Shown: positions 7,921 through 16,418, counted from the first letter of the stretch. The stretch: 64,000 nucleotides of DNA from Candidatus Palauibacter rhopaloidicola (GCA_026914155.1 JAPPGH010000062.1:27258-91257), one strand, 5' to 3'. The notes: generated by a model not told the origin, from the sequence alone. A program made the numbers and translations.

Positions 7921-8562
7921 TCAGCTGCCCGTAATCGTCGTCTTGATCTCTTCGAGCTTTTCCAGGTACTCGGTGGCCTCGCCGGCGCCCGACACCAGGC
8001 GCGACACGGCGGTGTCGACCCCATCGATCACGCCGGACACCCGGTCCTCCGTCACACCCGTCGCCTCGAGAAAGCGGTCGCGGTTCTCGGCGACCTCGGC
8101 CGCGGACCAGAGAAAGCTGGTGAGCGTGTTGTTGATCGCCGCCGCCTCGTCATACGCCCGCTTGATGCTCCGACCGATCTGGCGCTCCAGCGCGTCGAGC
8201 GGCGCCACGAGCTCAAGACGCTTCTCGTTGATCTGCACCTGAAGGGCGGGGCCGGCATCGACCAGAAACTGGAGGCGGTCCGCCTCGCTCCCGTCCTCGA
8301 CGATGCGGCGCCATTCCGCGGCCACCTGCGGGTTGCCGAAGATGTTCCGGGCGAACTGCGGCACCCATTTCTCGGCGAGAAAGCGGTCGATATCCCGACG
8401 CTTGAGGTCGAAGTACCGCTCCAGGAGCGTGACGTTGGCGTTCTCCAGCGCCTTGATGCGTTGACCGAGGGTCTGCGACAGCTCCGGCGCCTCGCTCGGA
8501 ATGCTCACGCACCCGCACACGACCAACGTCAGGAGGCCCAGCAGGGCGGAACGGGTCCTCAT
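7921..8562 (-). CDS. Helical lipoprotein, unknown function
   Basis: The 213-residue protein begins with a lipoprotein signal (MRTRSALLGLLTLVVCGC, with the acylated cysteine in VVCGC). The rest is almost entirely amphipathic helix, with charged heptad-like spacing in the regions LGQRIKALENANVTLLERYF and AGEATEYLEKLEEIKTTI. A coiled-coil or helical-bundle periplasmic protein is expected. The next gene downstream encodes a cytoplasmic 87-residue helical protein. No enzymatic motifs are visible. It is transcribed divergently from the alpha/beta hydrolase, with about 285 bp between them in which I see no other gene. Confidence 0.75.
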   Translation of the reverse strand: MRTRSALLGLLTLVVCGCVSIPSEAPELSQTLGQRIKALENANVTLLERYFDLKRRDIDRFLAEKWVPQFARNIFGNPQVAAEWRRIVEDGSEADRLQFLVDAGPALQVQINEKRLELVAPLDALERQIGRSIKRAYDEAAAINNTLTSFLWSAAEVAENRDRFLEATGVTEDRVSGVIDGVDTAVSRLVSGAGEATEYLEKLEEIKTTITGS

Positions 8563-8847
8563 GGCTGCACTCCTCTTTGATTGCCTGAATCAGCCGGAAC
8601 ACGGAATCGCGTCCGTCGACCCCGCCGCACGCGGCGCGCCGGGGACTCATGTAGAACGCATCCCGGCCACCGATTGCGACGGATGGCGACCGGTCGTTCC
8701 GATCCATCAACCGGACCCGCAACCTTCTCGCCGTTCGCGGGTTGACATGGCCGGGCATCGCGTTCGACCCTGTGAGCCTTCCGGCCCCGCGGACCCCGCC
8801 GCTTGCGCCGTGATCGAGCCGACCGTCAACCCCACCCCAACTCCGCC

Positions 8848-9762
8848 ATGAGTGACACGGAACGCACGCAGGTCTGGCAGGTGCCCGAGCCCCTTGCCGT
8901 GCATGACGCGCGCCTGGGCGACGGCGCCGTGATCACGCTCCGGCGTCACGGAAATCCCTCCGGCCCGCGCATCGTTCTCAGCCACGGCAACAGCCTCGCG
9001 ATCGACCTCTACTACCCGTTCTGGTCGCAGTTCGGGGACGCCTTCGATCTCGTGCTCTACGACCTCAGGAACCACGGCTGGAACGCTCCCGGGCCGCTGC
9101 GCAGCCATCATGTGCCCACGCTCATCGATGACCACCTGCGCATCCAGGATGCCATCGAGCGGGGATTCGGGAAGAAGCCGCAGGCCGGCGTGTTCCATTC
9201 TCTCTCGGGGTTGGTCTCGCTGCTGTCCCCGACGCGAGGGGGGGAGTTCACGGCCCGCGTGCTGTTCGATCCGCCGCTGGGCGAGTTCGGGCCGGGCCGG
9301 GAGGAGTGTCCCGACGTGGCGAGGCGGGCGGCCAAGATGACGCTTGCGCGTCAGGACCGGTATCGGACCCGCGCGGACTTCGCGGAGGTGCTTCGTGAGA
9401 TGCCCGCCTTCCAGCATGTGGTCCCCGGCGTCTGCCGCCTCATGGCCCGGACGACGCTGCGCCGGTCCCCGGACGGAGACGGCTACATTCTCCGTTGTCC
9501 CCGCGAATACGAGGCCCAGATCTACAGGTACGGCGGACAGTACGCGGCGTTGATCGAGTTCGGGGCCCTCGCCTGCCCGACGATGGTCATGGGGGCCGAC
9601 CCCGCCATCCCGCACACCTATTTCCCGACCACCGAACTCCATCATATCCCGACCGTGGACTACGCCTATCTGCCCGGCGGAACGCACCTCCTGCAGCTGG
9701 AACAGCCCGAGGCGAGCGCGGCGGCGACCCTGGATTACCTGAAGGCGAGCGGCCTCTTCTGA
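8848..9762 (+). CDS. Alpha/beta hydrolase
   Basis: The ATG at 8848 begins the conserved protein (304 residues); the open frame upstream is non-conserved. The fold is shown by RIVLSHGNSLAIDLYYPFW (oxyanion-hole HGN turn), a LVLYDLRNHGWN strand, and the nucleophile elbow FHSLSG, in which the usual G-x-S-x-G is H-S-L-S-G. A late acidic residue and the closing histidine of PGGTHLLQLEQP complete a plausible Ser-Asp-His triad. This subgroup resembles cytoplasmic esterase/lipase-like hydrolases; the substrate cannot be read from sequence. It is convergent with the TetR gene, ending 20 bases from it. Confidence 0.87.
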   Translation: MSDTERTQVWQVPEPLAVHDARLGDGAVITLRRHGNPSGPRIVLSHGNSLAIDLYYPFWSQFGDAFDLVLYDLRNHGWNAPGPLRSHHVPTLIDDHLRIQDAIERGFGKKPQAGVFHSLSGLVSLLSPTRGGEFTARVLFDPPLGEFGPGREECPDVARRAAKMTLARQDRYRTRADFAEVLREMPAFQHVVPGVCRLMARTTLRRSPDGDGYILRCPREYEAQIYRYGGQYAALIEFGALACPTMVMGADPAIPHTYFPTTELHHIPTVDYAYLPGGTHLLQLEQPEASAAATLDYLKASGLF

Positions 9763-9782
9763 GCACGAGACGTGTACGGCCT

Positions 9783-10391
9783 CTAGCGGTTGGCGCGCAT
9801 TCCGTCGAGGAGGGTGGAGGTGGTTTGGCGGATCAGGGCGTCGACGTCCACGGCGGTGAGGATCTGGCCCTCGATCAGGAGTGAAGCCAGGCCGTGTACG
9901 GCGCCCCATGCGACGTAGGCCTGGAGGTGCGGGTCCTCTCGCCTGATCGTGCCGCTCTCCTGGTATGACTGGACGATGCGGACGAGCTCGTCGAACAGGG
10001 CGTTCGCGGTCTCGCGGAGTTCGGGGTGGTCTTCGCGGGTGATCGCTTCCTTTCCGTACATCAGGCGGTAGTGGCCCGGGTTTTCGAGCGCGAACCGCAC
10101 GTACACCCGGCCGACCTGCGGGAGCTGCTCGATCCCGGCGTCCGGAGCTCCGGCGCCCACCGCCTCCAGGCGGTCTCGAAGGCGGTCGAAACCGGCTGCG
10201 GCGACCGCGACCAGGAGCGCGGACTTGTCCTCGAAGTGGCGATAGGCGGCGGACCGCGATACGCCCAGGCGCCGCCCGATCTCGCGCATCGTCACGCTCG
10301 AGGTCCCCCCCTCGTCGATCATCGCGGCGGCTTCGGCGAGCAGTGCCGCCCGCAGGTCTCCGTGGTGATACGCGGTGCTTTCCCGGGTCAT
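9783..10391 (-). CDS. TetR/AcrR family transcriptional repressor
   Basis: The 202-residue protein has the canonical N-terminal TetR helix-turn-helix: GTSSVTMREIGRRLGVSRSAAYRHFEDKSA is the region (residues about 28-58), with the recognition helix in SRSAAYRHF. The C-terminal ligand-binding domain includes VYVRFALENPGHYRLMYG and resembles the WHG-type C-terminal domain of TetR proteins. The gene is divergent from the DUF5671 operon, and the gap between them holds two near-identical palindromes that are the obvious operators. It therefore very likely represses itself and that operon. The inducing ligand is unknown. Confidence 0.93.
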   Translation of the reverse strand: MTRESTAYHHGDLRAALLAEAAAMIDEGGTSSVTMREIGRRLGVSRSAAYRHFEDKSALLVAVAAAGFDRLRDRLEAVGAGAPDAGIEQLPQVGRVYVRFALENPGHYRLMYGKEAITREDHPELRETANALFDELVRIVQSYQESGTIRREDPHLQAYVAWGAVHGLASLLIEGQILTAVDVDALIRQTTSTLLDGMRANR

Positions 10392-10426
10392 GCGGCCAAG
10401 GTATCCGTCTCGGGTTGATCAGCAAT

Positions 10427-10468
10427 GTTGACAGCGTCAACGTGGCTCGCTAAGTTGACGGCGTCAAC
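10427..10468. promoter_or_regulatory. Tandem TetR operators (two 15-bp palindromes)
   Basis: Two copies of GTTGAC-NGC-GTCAAC lie at 10427-10441 and 10454-10468, differing only in the central base (A or G). Each is a perfect 6-bp inverted repeat. Their centres are 27 bp apart, about two and a half helical turns. They occupy the gap between the divergent TetR gene and the DUF5671 operon, where both promoters must lie, and match the size and symmetry of TetR-family operators. Confidence 0.72.
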
Positions 10469-10504
10469 AAGCTCGGATCGACGACTCGAAGGAGGGAAGG
10501 GAAG

Positions 10505-11149
10505 ATGGCCGGCAACGAGGAGATTACCGGATTCCTGAAGGCGGGCCTGGAGCGAAGCCTGCCCCGTGAGCAACTCAAGGGGGTGCTTCTCGAGGCGGGC
10601 TGGCCGCGGGACCAGGTCCGACGCGCCCTGGACGGTTTCGCCGACGTCGCGTTTCCGATTCCCGTCCCGCGTCCCGCCCCGTACCTGTCCGCTCGCGAGG
10701 CCTTCGTCTACCTCGTCCTCTTCGGCACGCTGTACGGGAGCGCGATCAGCTTCGGGAGCCTCCTGTTCGCGTTCATCCACCAGGCGTTTCCCGATCCTTC
10801 CCTGGCCCCCGCGGCCGCACTCGAGATGGCGCGGGAGGAGATCCGGTGGTCGATCTCCTTCCTCGTCGCGACGTTTCCCGTCTTCGCCTTCGTCTTCTGG
10901 ACGAACGATCGCGCGGTCCGGAAGGACCCGGGCCGGCGGCTGTCGCGCGTTCGGCAATCGCTGACGTACCTGTCCCTCTTCGTGGGCGCGGCCACGCTCA
11001 TCGGGGTCGTCACGAGCATCGTCTACAACCTTCTTGGCGGCGAACTCACGGTCCGGTTCGCCCTGAAGGTCCTCACGGTCGGCACGATCACCGGCTCGCT
11101 GTTCGGGTACTTCCTCCGCGACGTGCGCAGGGAGGAGGCGGCGGAATGA
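10505..11149 (+). CDS. DUF5671 integral membrane protein
   Basis: A purine-rich GAAGGAGGGAAGGGAAG leader precedes the ATG. The first about 55 residues are a small helical domain (EEITGFLKAGLERSLPREQLKGVLLEAGW). Four hydrophobic segments follow that match DUF5671: FVYLVLFGTLYGSAISFGSLLF, SISFLVATFPVFAFVFW, YLSLFVGAATLIGVVTSIVY and VLTVGTITGSLFGYFL. The domain is found in small membrane proteins of unknown role. The next gene overlaps its stop (ATGA), so they are translated together, under probable control of the divergent TetR protein. Confidence 0.85.
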   Translation: MAGNEEITGFLKAGLERSLPREQLKGVLLEAGWPRDQVRRALDGFADVAFPIPVPRPAPYLSAREAFVYLVLFGTLYGSAISFGSLLFAFIHQAFPDPSLAPAAALEMAREEIRWSISFLVATFPVFAFVFWTNDRAVRKDPGRRLSRVRQSLTYLSLFVGAATLIGVVTSIVYNLLGGELTVRFALKVLTVGTITGSLFGYFLRDVRREEAAE

Positions 11150-11646
11150 AGCGCTCGACGCGATCCATCGTGCTGGGCGTCTCGGGAGCCGCCGTGGCCG
11201 CGGCGGTGGCGCTCGGAATCGGTTTCCTGGGATCTCCCGCCGAGGAGCGCGAGCGCCGGGTCGACGACCGGCGACTCGCCGATCTGCACGAAATCACGGC
11301 GGCTGCCGATCTCTACTGGACGCGACACGGGCGGCTTCCGGCCTCGCTGGACGACCTGGCGGCCGAGCCCGGCCTGAACATCAGCACCCGCGACCCCACC
11401 AGCTCGGAGATGTACGAGTACCGGGCGCTCGACGACGGCCGCTACGAGGTGTGCGCCACCTTCGCGACGGATTCCGGGGGGGCAACGGGAAGCTCTTCGA
11501 TCGTTCAGAGGAGCTGTCAGGGCTGCCACGGCCCGGGCTCGCCCATTGCGGCCCGCCTCGACGATCCGGTGGCCGCGCACGTCGCGTTTCGGGACGTGTG
11601 GGCGCACGGCGCGGGGCGGCACTGCTTCCAGATGCGCGTTCGGTGA
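11146..11646 (+). CDS. Membrane-anchored protein partner of DUF5671, with a CxxCH motif
   Basis: ATGA overlap with the DUF5671 gene fixes the start. The 166-residue protein has one N-terminal transmembrane helix (IVLGVSGAAVAAAVALGIGFL), then an exported domain. DLYWTRHGRLPASLDDLA, NISTRDP and YEYRALDDGRYEVCATF follow the pattern of the usual downstream partner of DUF5671, with some likeness to type II pseudopilins. Near residue 125 there is a CQGCH motif, the covalent haem c attachment pattern C-x-x-C-H. It sits in a stretch that looks like an insertion before the closing AHGAGRHCFQMRV block. Whether haem is bound is unknown. Confidence 0.75.
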   Translation: MKRSTRSIVLGVSGAAVAAAVALGIGFLGSPAEERERRVDDRRLADLHEITAAADLYWTRHGRLPASLDDLAAEPGLNISTRDPTSSEMYEYRALDDGRYEVCATFATDSGGATGSSSIVQRSCQGCHGPGSPIAARLDDPVAAHVAFRDVWAHGAGRHCFQMRVR

Positions 11647-11700
11647 GGCGCCGGCCGGGCTGTTCGTCGCCTTAGCCGGGGAACGAGCCGGCATAGTTCC

Positions 11701-13296
11701 TCACCGCCGCTTCTCCGGCACTCCGAACGGGTAGAGGTCGCTGAGGTCCACGTGCTCGTAGGGCAGCGCGTCGAGGAAGACGGTGCCCACGAAGGGCCCG
11801 GGCGCCTCCACGACCAGAACGGTGGGCGCGTAGCCGGTTTCGTCGAAGCCGCGGCGGAAGTGGATCCGTGACTTGACGACGAAGACATCGTAGTCGGCCG
11901 GGTCGATGGTCCCGAAGCGGAATGCGTCCGGGTAGAGGACCTGTTCGTAGGCGGGGGTGAGGAAGACGACATTACCGTCGCCGAAGGAGACAGCGGCGAT
12001 GCGGTCGTAGCCGAAGCCTTCCCCGAAGTACTCCAGCGTGCCGGTGACGCGATGGGGGGAGCCGCCGGAGGGGGTGAAGCCGCCGATCTCCTGGTCGAAC
12101 GGGTCGCCGGGCCGGGCGTCGGTCGCCGCGAGGGCGTCGAGGGTGGCGGGGGAGGTGATCGTGCCGTAGAGCACCCTGCCGATGCCGGCCGCCTCGAAGG
12201 CGCTCAGGATGTGTGTGGCGTCGCCGGGGCGGTCGCTGTAGTCGCCGACCGCGACGGGGGTCTCGCCGCGTGAGATGGCGCCCGCGACGGTTCGGGCGGC
12301 CTCGGTGGGGCCGGGGAAGCTGCCGAGCGCGAAGTCCTCGCGGACGCGCCACATGAAGTCGTCCATGTCGTCGGCGATCCGGTCCGCGAGCGCCTGGTCC
12401 CCGTTGGTCATGACCTGGATGGTGGCGCCCACGTCGGGCACGTCCGACCAGGGATAGCCGAAGAAGACGCTCACGTAGGCGTCGTGCTCGCGCGCCTCCC
12501 AGCGCCGCGCGCGCTCCATGATGTCCATCGCGGGAGACTGGCCGGTCCACTGCAGCACGGTGGCGGTGATGACGCCGGGTTTGCGGGTGGCGGTCGTGGG
12601 CTCGTATTCGCCCCGCGCGGCGAGCCGCAGGGCGCGGGCCGCGCGTTCTCCCTGGATGTACGAGTCGTAGTGGGGGAAGCGCTTGGTTACGAAGGAGAAG
12701 TCGGCGTGCTCGAGGAACTCGCCGTCCTCGTTGCCGTGGAGGTCGAAGGTCGCGGCGATCGGGACGTCCGGGCCGACGATCTCCCTGAACCGGCGGGCGA
12801 TCTCGGCTTCGGGGCGGGGGACGTCCCGCACGGCCATCGCCCCGTGCAGCGCGAGAAAGACCCCGTCGACCGGCAGCTGCGCCTCCAGTTCGGCCAGCAT
12901 GGCGTCGAGGAAATGCTCGAAGGTCTCCCGCGTGTTCCAGCTGCGCGACGAGCCCCCGAAGACGCCGAGCGGCGAGGTGAGCGGCACGAGCTCGATGTCC
13001 CCGAGCTCGCCGGTCCGTTGGACGAAGCCGCCGATGTAGTCGCCGGCGCCGAGCAGCGCGTCCCCGGAAACCGGCTCGCTGAAGCGAAGCCAGTCATCGA
13101 CTTCGGTGTCGCCGCCGGGGCAGAAGGTGCAGGTCTCGTGCTGGTAGCTGGCGACGGCGAAACGGAGCGGGGCCACGTCGCCCCCCGAGGGAGAACCGCA
13201 GCCGAGGAGGGTTGCGGCAAGTGCCGCGGTGGCCGACAGCGCCCCTCCACGCGGCGATCCGGGGGTCCGTTTCGATCCTTCACGTTCCGTTGTCAT
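11701..13296 (-). CDS. M81 family metallopeptidase (MlrC-like), lipoprotein form
   Basis: The start at 13296 is preferred because it gives a lipoprotein signal (AALAATLLGCGSPSGG); the longer frame has no signal. The 531-residue protein has the M81/MlrC layout: RFAVASYQHETCTF (N-terminal H-E motif), VDGVFLALHGAMAV, IAATFDLHGN with the zinc-binding Asp and His, and a C-terminal MlrC domain ending in VVKSRIHFRRGF. MlrC, the founding member, completes microcystin breakdown, but the family is broad and usually of unknown substrate. The acylated cysteine suggests anchoring outside the cytoplasm, which is unusual for the founding member. It is a single gene, convergent with its neighbour. Confidence 0.92.
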   Translation of the reverse strand: MTTEREGSKRTPGSPRGGALSATAALAATLLGCGSPSGGDVAPLRFAVASYQHETCTFCPGGDTEVDDWLRFSEPVSGDALLGAGDYIGGFVQRTGELGDIELVPLTSPLGVFGGSSRSWNTRETFEHFLDAMLAELEAQLPVDGVFLALHGAMAVRDVPRPEAEIARRFREIVGPDVPIAATFDLHGNEDGEFLEHADFSFVTKRFPHYDSYIQGERAARALRLAARGEYEPTTATRKPGVITATVLQWTGQSPAMDIMERARRWEAREHDAYVSVFFGYPWSDVPDVGATIQVMTNGDQALADRIADDMDDFMWRVREDFALGSFPGPTEAARTVAGAISRGETPVAVGDYSDRPGDATHILSAFEAAGIGRVLYGTITSPATLDALAATDARPGDPFDQEIGGFTPSGGSPHRVTGTLEYFGEGFGYDRIAAVSFGDGNVVFLTPAYEQVLYPDAFRFGTIDPADYDVFVVKSRIHFRRGFDETGYAPTVLVVEAPGPFVGTVFLDALPYEHVDLSDLYPFGVPEKRR

Positions 13297-13513
13297 TCTC
13301 TCGTCCCTCGTCTGTAGCCACCCTCGTTGTCGCCACCGGTGAAGCCGTGGCGGAGTATGGGGAGGAAGCGGTCCAGCGGCCACTCGTTCCACCCTCTCTA
13401 GCTGCTGCTTCTAGATGTTTCTTCGGGTCGCACACGTCGCTGCGCCGGCCCGCCGATGAGGTTGACGCGGCGGGGGATCGCGTTCGATCCTGCGAGTACT
13501 CCGGGGGGGATCC

Positions 13514-14095
13514 ATGACCGAACGTTCGAAGCGCATCCCGTCGCTGGTCCTGCCGGTTGCCGGCCTCGGGCTTACCACATTCTTCACGATGGCCATGGCG
13601 ACCGCCGGAGCCGCGGCGCTCTGGATCATTCTCTTCGGCCTCCTGATAGGCGCCCTCGCCAGCCAGATCTCTCAGCTGGAAGTGAAGAGCTACCTGGACG
13701 CTCAAAGCGAGGAGTCGGACGGATTCCGGGGGCGTTTCCGACTCGTGTTCGTGATGGGCGTTCTCTTCGGGATCGCAGGAATGACCGTGATCGTGGTGTC
13801 GGACGCGGTGGGTGGGCTCGCATTGCTGCTTTTTGTGCTCGCCCTCTTGATGGGCGGACGCGTCAGCAGGAGCGTTCGCCGGGCCCTGACGAGCGGGATG
13901 AGCACAGAGGCGGAGTCCGCGGAGGAGGGTGAAGATCCTCAGTCGCAGACCGCCTTGATGTCACGACTGACGGCTATCGGCGATACGACCGGCAAGCAGA
14001 TGGTCAACCTGGCATGGCTCGTGCTCGGGTTCGCGGTCGGGGCAGGCCTTGCACTGGTGTCCGCGATGCTTGTCGACGCCCAATTGGGTGGATAA
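13514..14095 (+). CDS. Multi-pass membrane protein, unknown
   Basis: The 193-residue protein has five hydrophobic segments: LVLPVAGLGLTTFFTMAMAT, ALWIILFGLLIGALAS, LVFVMGVLFGIAGMTVIVV, GLALLLFVLALLMGG and LAWLVLGFAVGAGLALVSAML. They are separated by short charged loops. A soluble acidic loop (AESAEEGEDPQ) sits before the last helix. GGGGGG and ATCC bases before the ATG give only a weak ribosome site. I do not recognise a family. A strong intrinsic terminator follows the stop directly, so it forms its own transcription unit. Confidence 0.7.
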   Translation: MTERSKRIPSLVLPVAGLGLTTFFTMAMATAGAAALWIILFGLLIGALASQISQLEVKSYLDAQSEESDGFRGRFRLVFVMGVLFGIAGMTVIVVSDAVGGLALLLFVLALLMGGRVSRSVRRALTSGMSTEAESAEEGEDPQSQTALMSRLTAIGDTTGKQMVNLAWLVLGFAVGAGLALVSAMLVDAQLGG

Positions 14096-14147
14096 GCGAA
14101 TCGCCTTGCAACCCGATCCCACGTCGCGGTTGCAAGGCGATTTTCGC
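14096..14147 (+). terminator. Rho-independent terminator
   Basis: The arm AATCGCCTTGCAAC (14099-14112) pairs with GTTGCAAGGCGATT (14129-14142), extended by GCG/CGC outside, with a 16-base loop and a short T run (TTTT). It starts just after the stop codon of the membrane protein gene. Being nearly symmetrical, it could act in both directions. Confidence 0.8.
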
Positions 14148-14256
14148 TATCGGGCGGGGTGGTAAGTGCCGATGCCTGGTCAGAATGGCTGGGCGCTCCC
14201 CCGGACGCTTCCTGAGGGAGCGGACGGACCCTAAGACGGCGAGAGGCTTGCAGATA

Positions 14257-14979
14257 ATGCCGGAAGAGAGTTCCAAGGAAGCGCAGACGCCAGGCGGGAC
14301 CGGCGACGGAGGCGAGCTGCCCGTCTCCCCCCGGCACGCAGGGGGTGGAGGTCGCCTGCCCCATCGCATCCCCTTCGGCCGTCTTGCGCTTGAGTTCGTG
14401 GTGATCGTGGTGGGCGTTCTCGTTGCCCTCGGTTTCGATCAATGGATGACGAACGTCGACCACCGCCGACTCGTCAACGAGACGCTTTACGCCCTGGCCG
14501 CGGAAATCGCCGAGAACACCGTAGCGCTCGAGCGTCGCATGGCCTATCACGACCGGATCCTGCCGGGGCTTGTCGAGAATCAGCGGGCTGCCGAAGGGGG
14601 CGAGCGCCAGAGAATCTCGATCAGCGGAGCACTGCCGGAAGGGCTCGGCCTCACGCCGCTGAGGAGTACGGCGTGGGAGTTGGCCAGCGTGACCGAAGCC
14701 GTGCGGCACTTCGATTTGCCGATTCTCTCCACGCTCTCCCTCACGTACGCCCTTCAGGAATCGCTCCACGAGTACGATGGGATTGTTTCGGCCGGGATCA
14801 TCCAACCGCAGTTCTTCGCGGCCACGGACCAGCCCGGCGCGGTCATCTACCTCGGCGTCATGTTAAGCGACGTGCGGGCACGGGAAGACGAGCTTGGGCG
14901 GTTTTACGCCGAGACGCTGCGGCATGTGCGCCAGCGACTGGGAGACCCCGAGGCTGGGGCGGTGATGGAGGTCCGCTGA
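14257..14979 (+). CDS. Membrane-anchored protein, unknown (single TM, helical domain)
   Basis: The conserved part starts at the ATG at 14257. A polar N-terminal stretch leads to one transmembrane helix (LALEFVVIVVGVLVALGFDQW). A mostly helical domain follows (VDHRRLVNETLYALAAEIAENT, RLALERR-like charged helices, SLTYALQESLHEYDG). Proteins with a single N-terminal helix beginning 'EFVVIVVGVLVAL' and a tail of about 170 residues recur in lineages with many orphan membrane proteins. The domain has no assigned biochemical role. The downstream 20 bases lead into a truncated gene on the other strand. Confidence 0.65.
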   Translation: MPEESSKEAQTPGGTGDGGELPVSPRHAGGGGRLPHRIPFGRLALEFVVIVVGVLVALGFDQWMTNVDHRRLVNETLYALAAEIAENTVALERRMAYHDRILPGLVENQRAAEGGERQRISISGALPEGLGLTPLRSTAWELASVTEAVRHFDLPILSTLSLTYALQESLHEYDGIVSAGIIQPQFFAATDQPGAVIYLGVMLSDVRAREDELGRFYAETLRHVRQRLGDPEAGAVMEVR

Positions 14980-15000
14980 CGGAAGATGCCGAGGGAGCGC

Positions 15001-15183
15001 TAGTAGTAGAGGAACCCGCCGTTGGAGGTGCAGAGCACGGTCATGTCGGTCTCGCAGGCGTAGCTGCCGGCGGTATAGGTGTCGGTGGCCCGGTAGATCG
15101 TGTCCCGGCGGATTGGATTCCGGGCGTGGAGCACGACCCGTTTGGTCGTTCCCTCCTCGGAGTAGCTCGGCTCGCATGCTTGG
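15001..15183 (-). pseudogene. 3'-terminal fragment of a secreted-protein gene cut at the accessory-region boundary
   Basis: Reading the minus strand, codons with typical GC-rich usage encode about 60 residues ending in CTSNGGFLYY and a TAG stop. They include paired cysteines (SYACETDMTV) and an RNPIRRDTIYRATDTY segment. No start codon with a ribosome site is present, and upstream of about 15183 base composition changes abruptly to AT-rich DNA. It appears to be the surviving C-terminus of a chromosomal gene truncated when the neighbouring accessory DNA arrived. Confidence 0.45.
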
Positions 15184-15199
15184 GGGCTTATATATCTGT

Positions 15200-16228
15200 C
15201 TAGATATCCACTCCGACGCGTGGGATTTTGAGTTCCGATTCCCTTGGGGCTTCTCCCTGCGTCGAAGGAATCAACTCAAGGGCCGGGCTGCCTAGTAGTG
15301 GGCTTAATGCGAAGTCCGTCACCCATAATCCGCAAAATTGTTTGCCCGACTCCTTTTGCCATACATCTTGAACCGCCCTACACTCACCACCACTGAAGAA
15401 ACCTCCAAAACCAACTGCCAAGTAAACTGGTACGTCCAACTCCCACTTGCTCACTTGTCGCGCTTTCGCTTTGAGCTTGCCCCTAAACGGATCTTGCCAT
15501 TGTGAACCTACAAACGATATTCCCGGCCCAGCACCCCAGCCACCCCGCCCCTTGGTCGTCCTAGTCATCCAACTGATCCATAGACTCCAATCTTCGGATT
15601 CATATATATATTCGGTCACGGGCTCGGTATAATGCCATTGATTGCGCCATGCTTCGTCAGGTCGGAGATAACGTTGTTGCTCCTCCCCAGTGGCCAAGAA
15701 TGTCGCCGCCTGCTTACGTATCGCTTTTTCCAAGTTTTTCGGAGAAATGCCGTCGCTGTTCTTTAGGCTACCCTTAGAACTAAAGGTGAACAACGCGCCT
15801 AACGGATCACCTGTATCAAAACGATCTCTCAACTCCGAAATAAGTGCCGTTTCGCTATCAGATGCGCTATGCTTAGGACGGTGACAAACCGTAGCCTCAA
15901 CTGCAAACTCACCGGGAACGTAGACATCCGCCCGCTCATGATCGGCAACGACAAACTCGCAATCGATGATGTGCGATGTAATAAATAACTCAAAAAGAAC
16001 ATCAATGAACTCGGGGCGTTTACGGGGTGCCTTCATTCGCCGTACAGCATTCAGCCTTCTTGTAGTAGGGAGTCGGTCAAGGATGTCATCGATAAAGTGG
16101 CGTACATGAGACATCTCAGAGTGACGTTGAACGAATTCAAAAAACGTTTCGCCCGACGCCATTCGTTGATCACTCTGGTTAGTAGTGTCCCATATAGATG
16201 TTGGAGAATTAGGTTCCGAAACGCTCAT
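15200..16228 (-). CDS. Unknown protein of AT-richer, transferred origin (342 aa)
   Basis: ATG at 16228 is preferred over the longer frame. The gene has clearly lower GC and different codon use than its neighbours, a sign of recent transfer. The protein is soluble, with FFEFVQRHSEM, an FIDVLFELFITSHIIDCEFVVADHER-like segment (acidic residues flanking a strand), DVYVPGEFAVEATVC, and a C-terminal VYLAVGFGGFF strand. The order 'DCEFVVAD...EFAVEAT' could be the core of a nuclease-like fold, but I cannot identify a clear PD-(D/E)XK lysine. A 61-codon gene lies 4 bases upstream in the same direction and is probably translated from the same message. Function unknown; a defence role is only suggested by location. 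Confidence 0.6.
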   Translation of the reverse strand: MSVSEPNSPTSIWDTTNQSDQRMASGETFFEFVQRHSEMSHVRHFIDDILDRLPTTRRLNAVRRMKAPRKRPEFIDVLFELFITSHIIDCEFVVADHERADVYVPGEFAVEATVCHRPKHSASDSETALISELRDRFDTGDPLGALFTFSSKGSLKNSDGISPKNLEKAIRKQAATFLATGEEQQRYLRPDEAWRNQWHYTEPVTEYIYESEDWSLWISWMTRTTKGRGGWGAGPGISFVGSQWQDPFRGKLKAKARQVSKWELDVPVYLAVGFGGFFSGGECRAVQDVWQKESGKQFCGLWVTDFALSPLLGSPALELIPSTQGEAPRESELKIPRVGVDI

Positions 16229-16232
16229 CAAT

Positions 16233-16418
16233 CTAAACGTCCTCCATCTGGTCACGGCGAGCCCCGATGATCGCCGCTACCTTCGGGTTCTTCGGGCGCA
16301 TGAGCGCCAGCGCAACGTCTGACATCCACGCGCCCTTGTAGCGCGGGTTCACCGCCTGCAGGTCGGACGGTTCCTCGTCCGATACTAACTCCCGGCCCTT
16401 CTTATCCGTCTCACTCAT
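16233..16418 (-). CDS. Small protein upstream of the AT-rich gene, unknown
   Basis: Sixty-one residues starting MSETDKKGRELVSDEEPS, moderately charged, with AVNPRYKGAWMSDVALALM near the middle and a closing VAAIIGARRDQMEDV helix. It ends 4 bases before the start of the 342-residue gene, and its final GGAGGA bases may serve as that gene's ribosome site. The tight spacing argues that it is real and forms a two-gene unit. No family recognised; an antitoxin-like or accessory role cannot be tested from sequence alone. Confidence 0.52.
   Translation of the reverse strand: MSETDKKGRELVSDEEPSDLQAVNPRYKGAWMSDVALALMRPKNPKVAAIIGARRDQMEDV

Noticed and set aside
8707..10440. 577-codon minus-strand frame across the hydrolase and TetR genes
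   Set aside because: Composition is shadow-like, and both real genes (alpha/beta hydrolase and TetR) have strong motifs in other frames.
12484..13317. 277-codon plus-strand frame opposite the M81 peptidase
   Set aside because: No motif, no ribosome site, and the opposite strand encodes a clear M81 protein.
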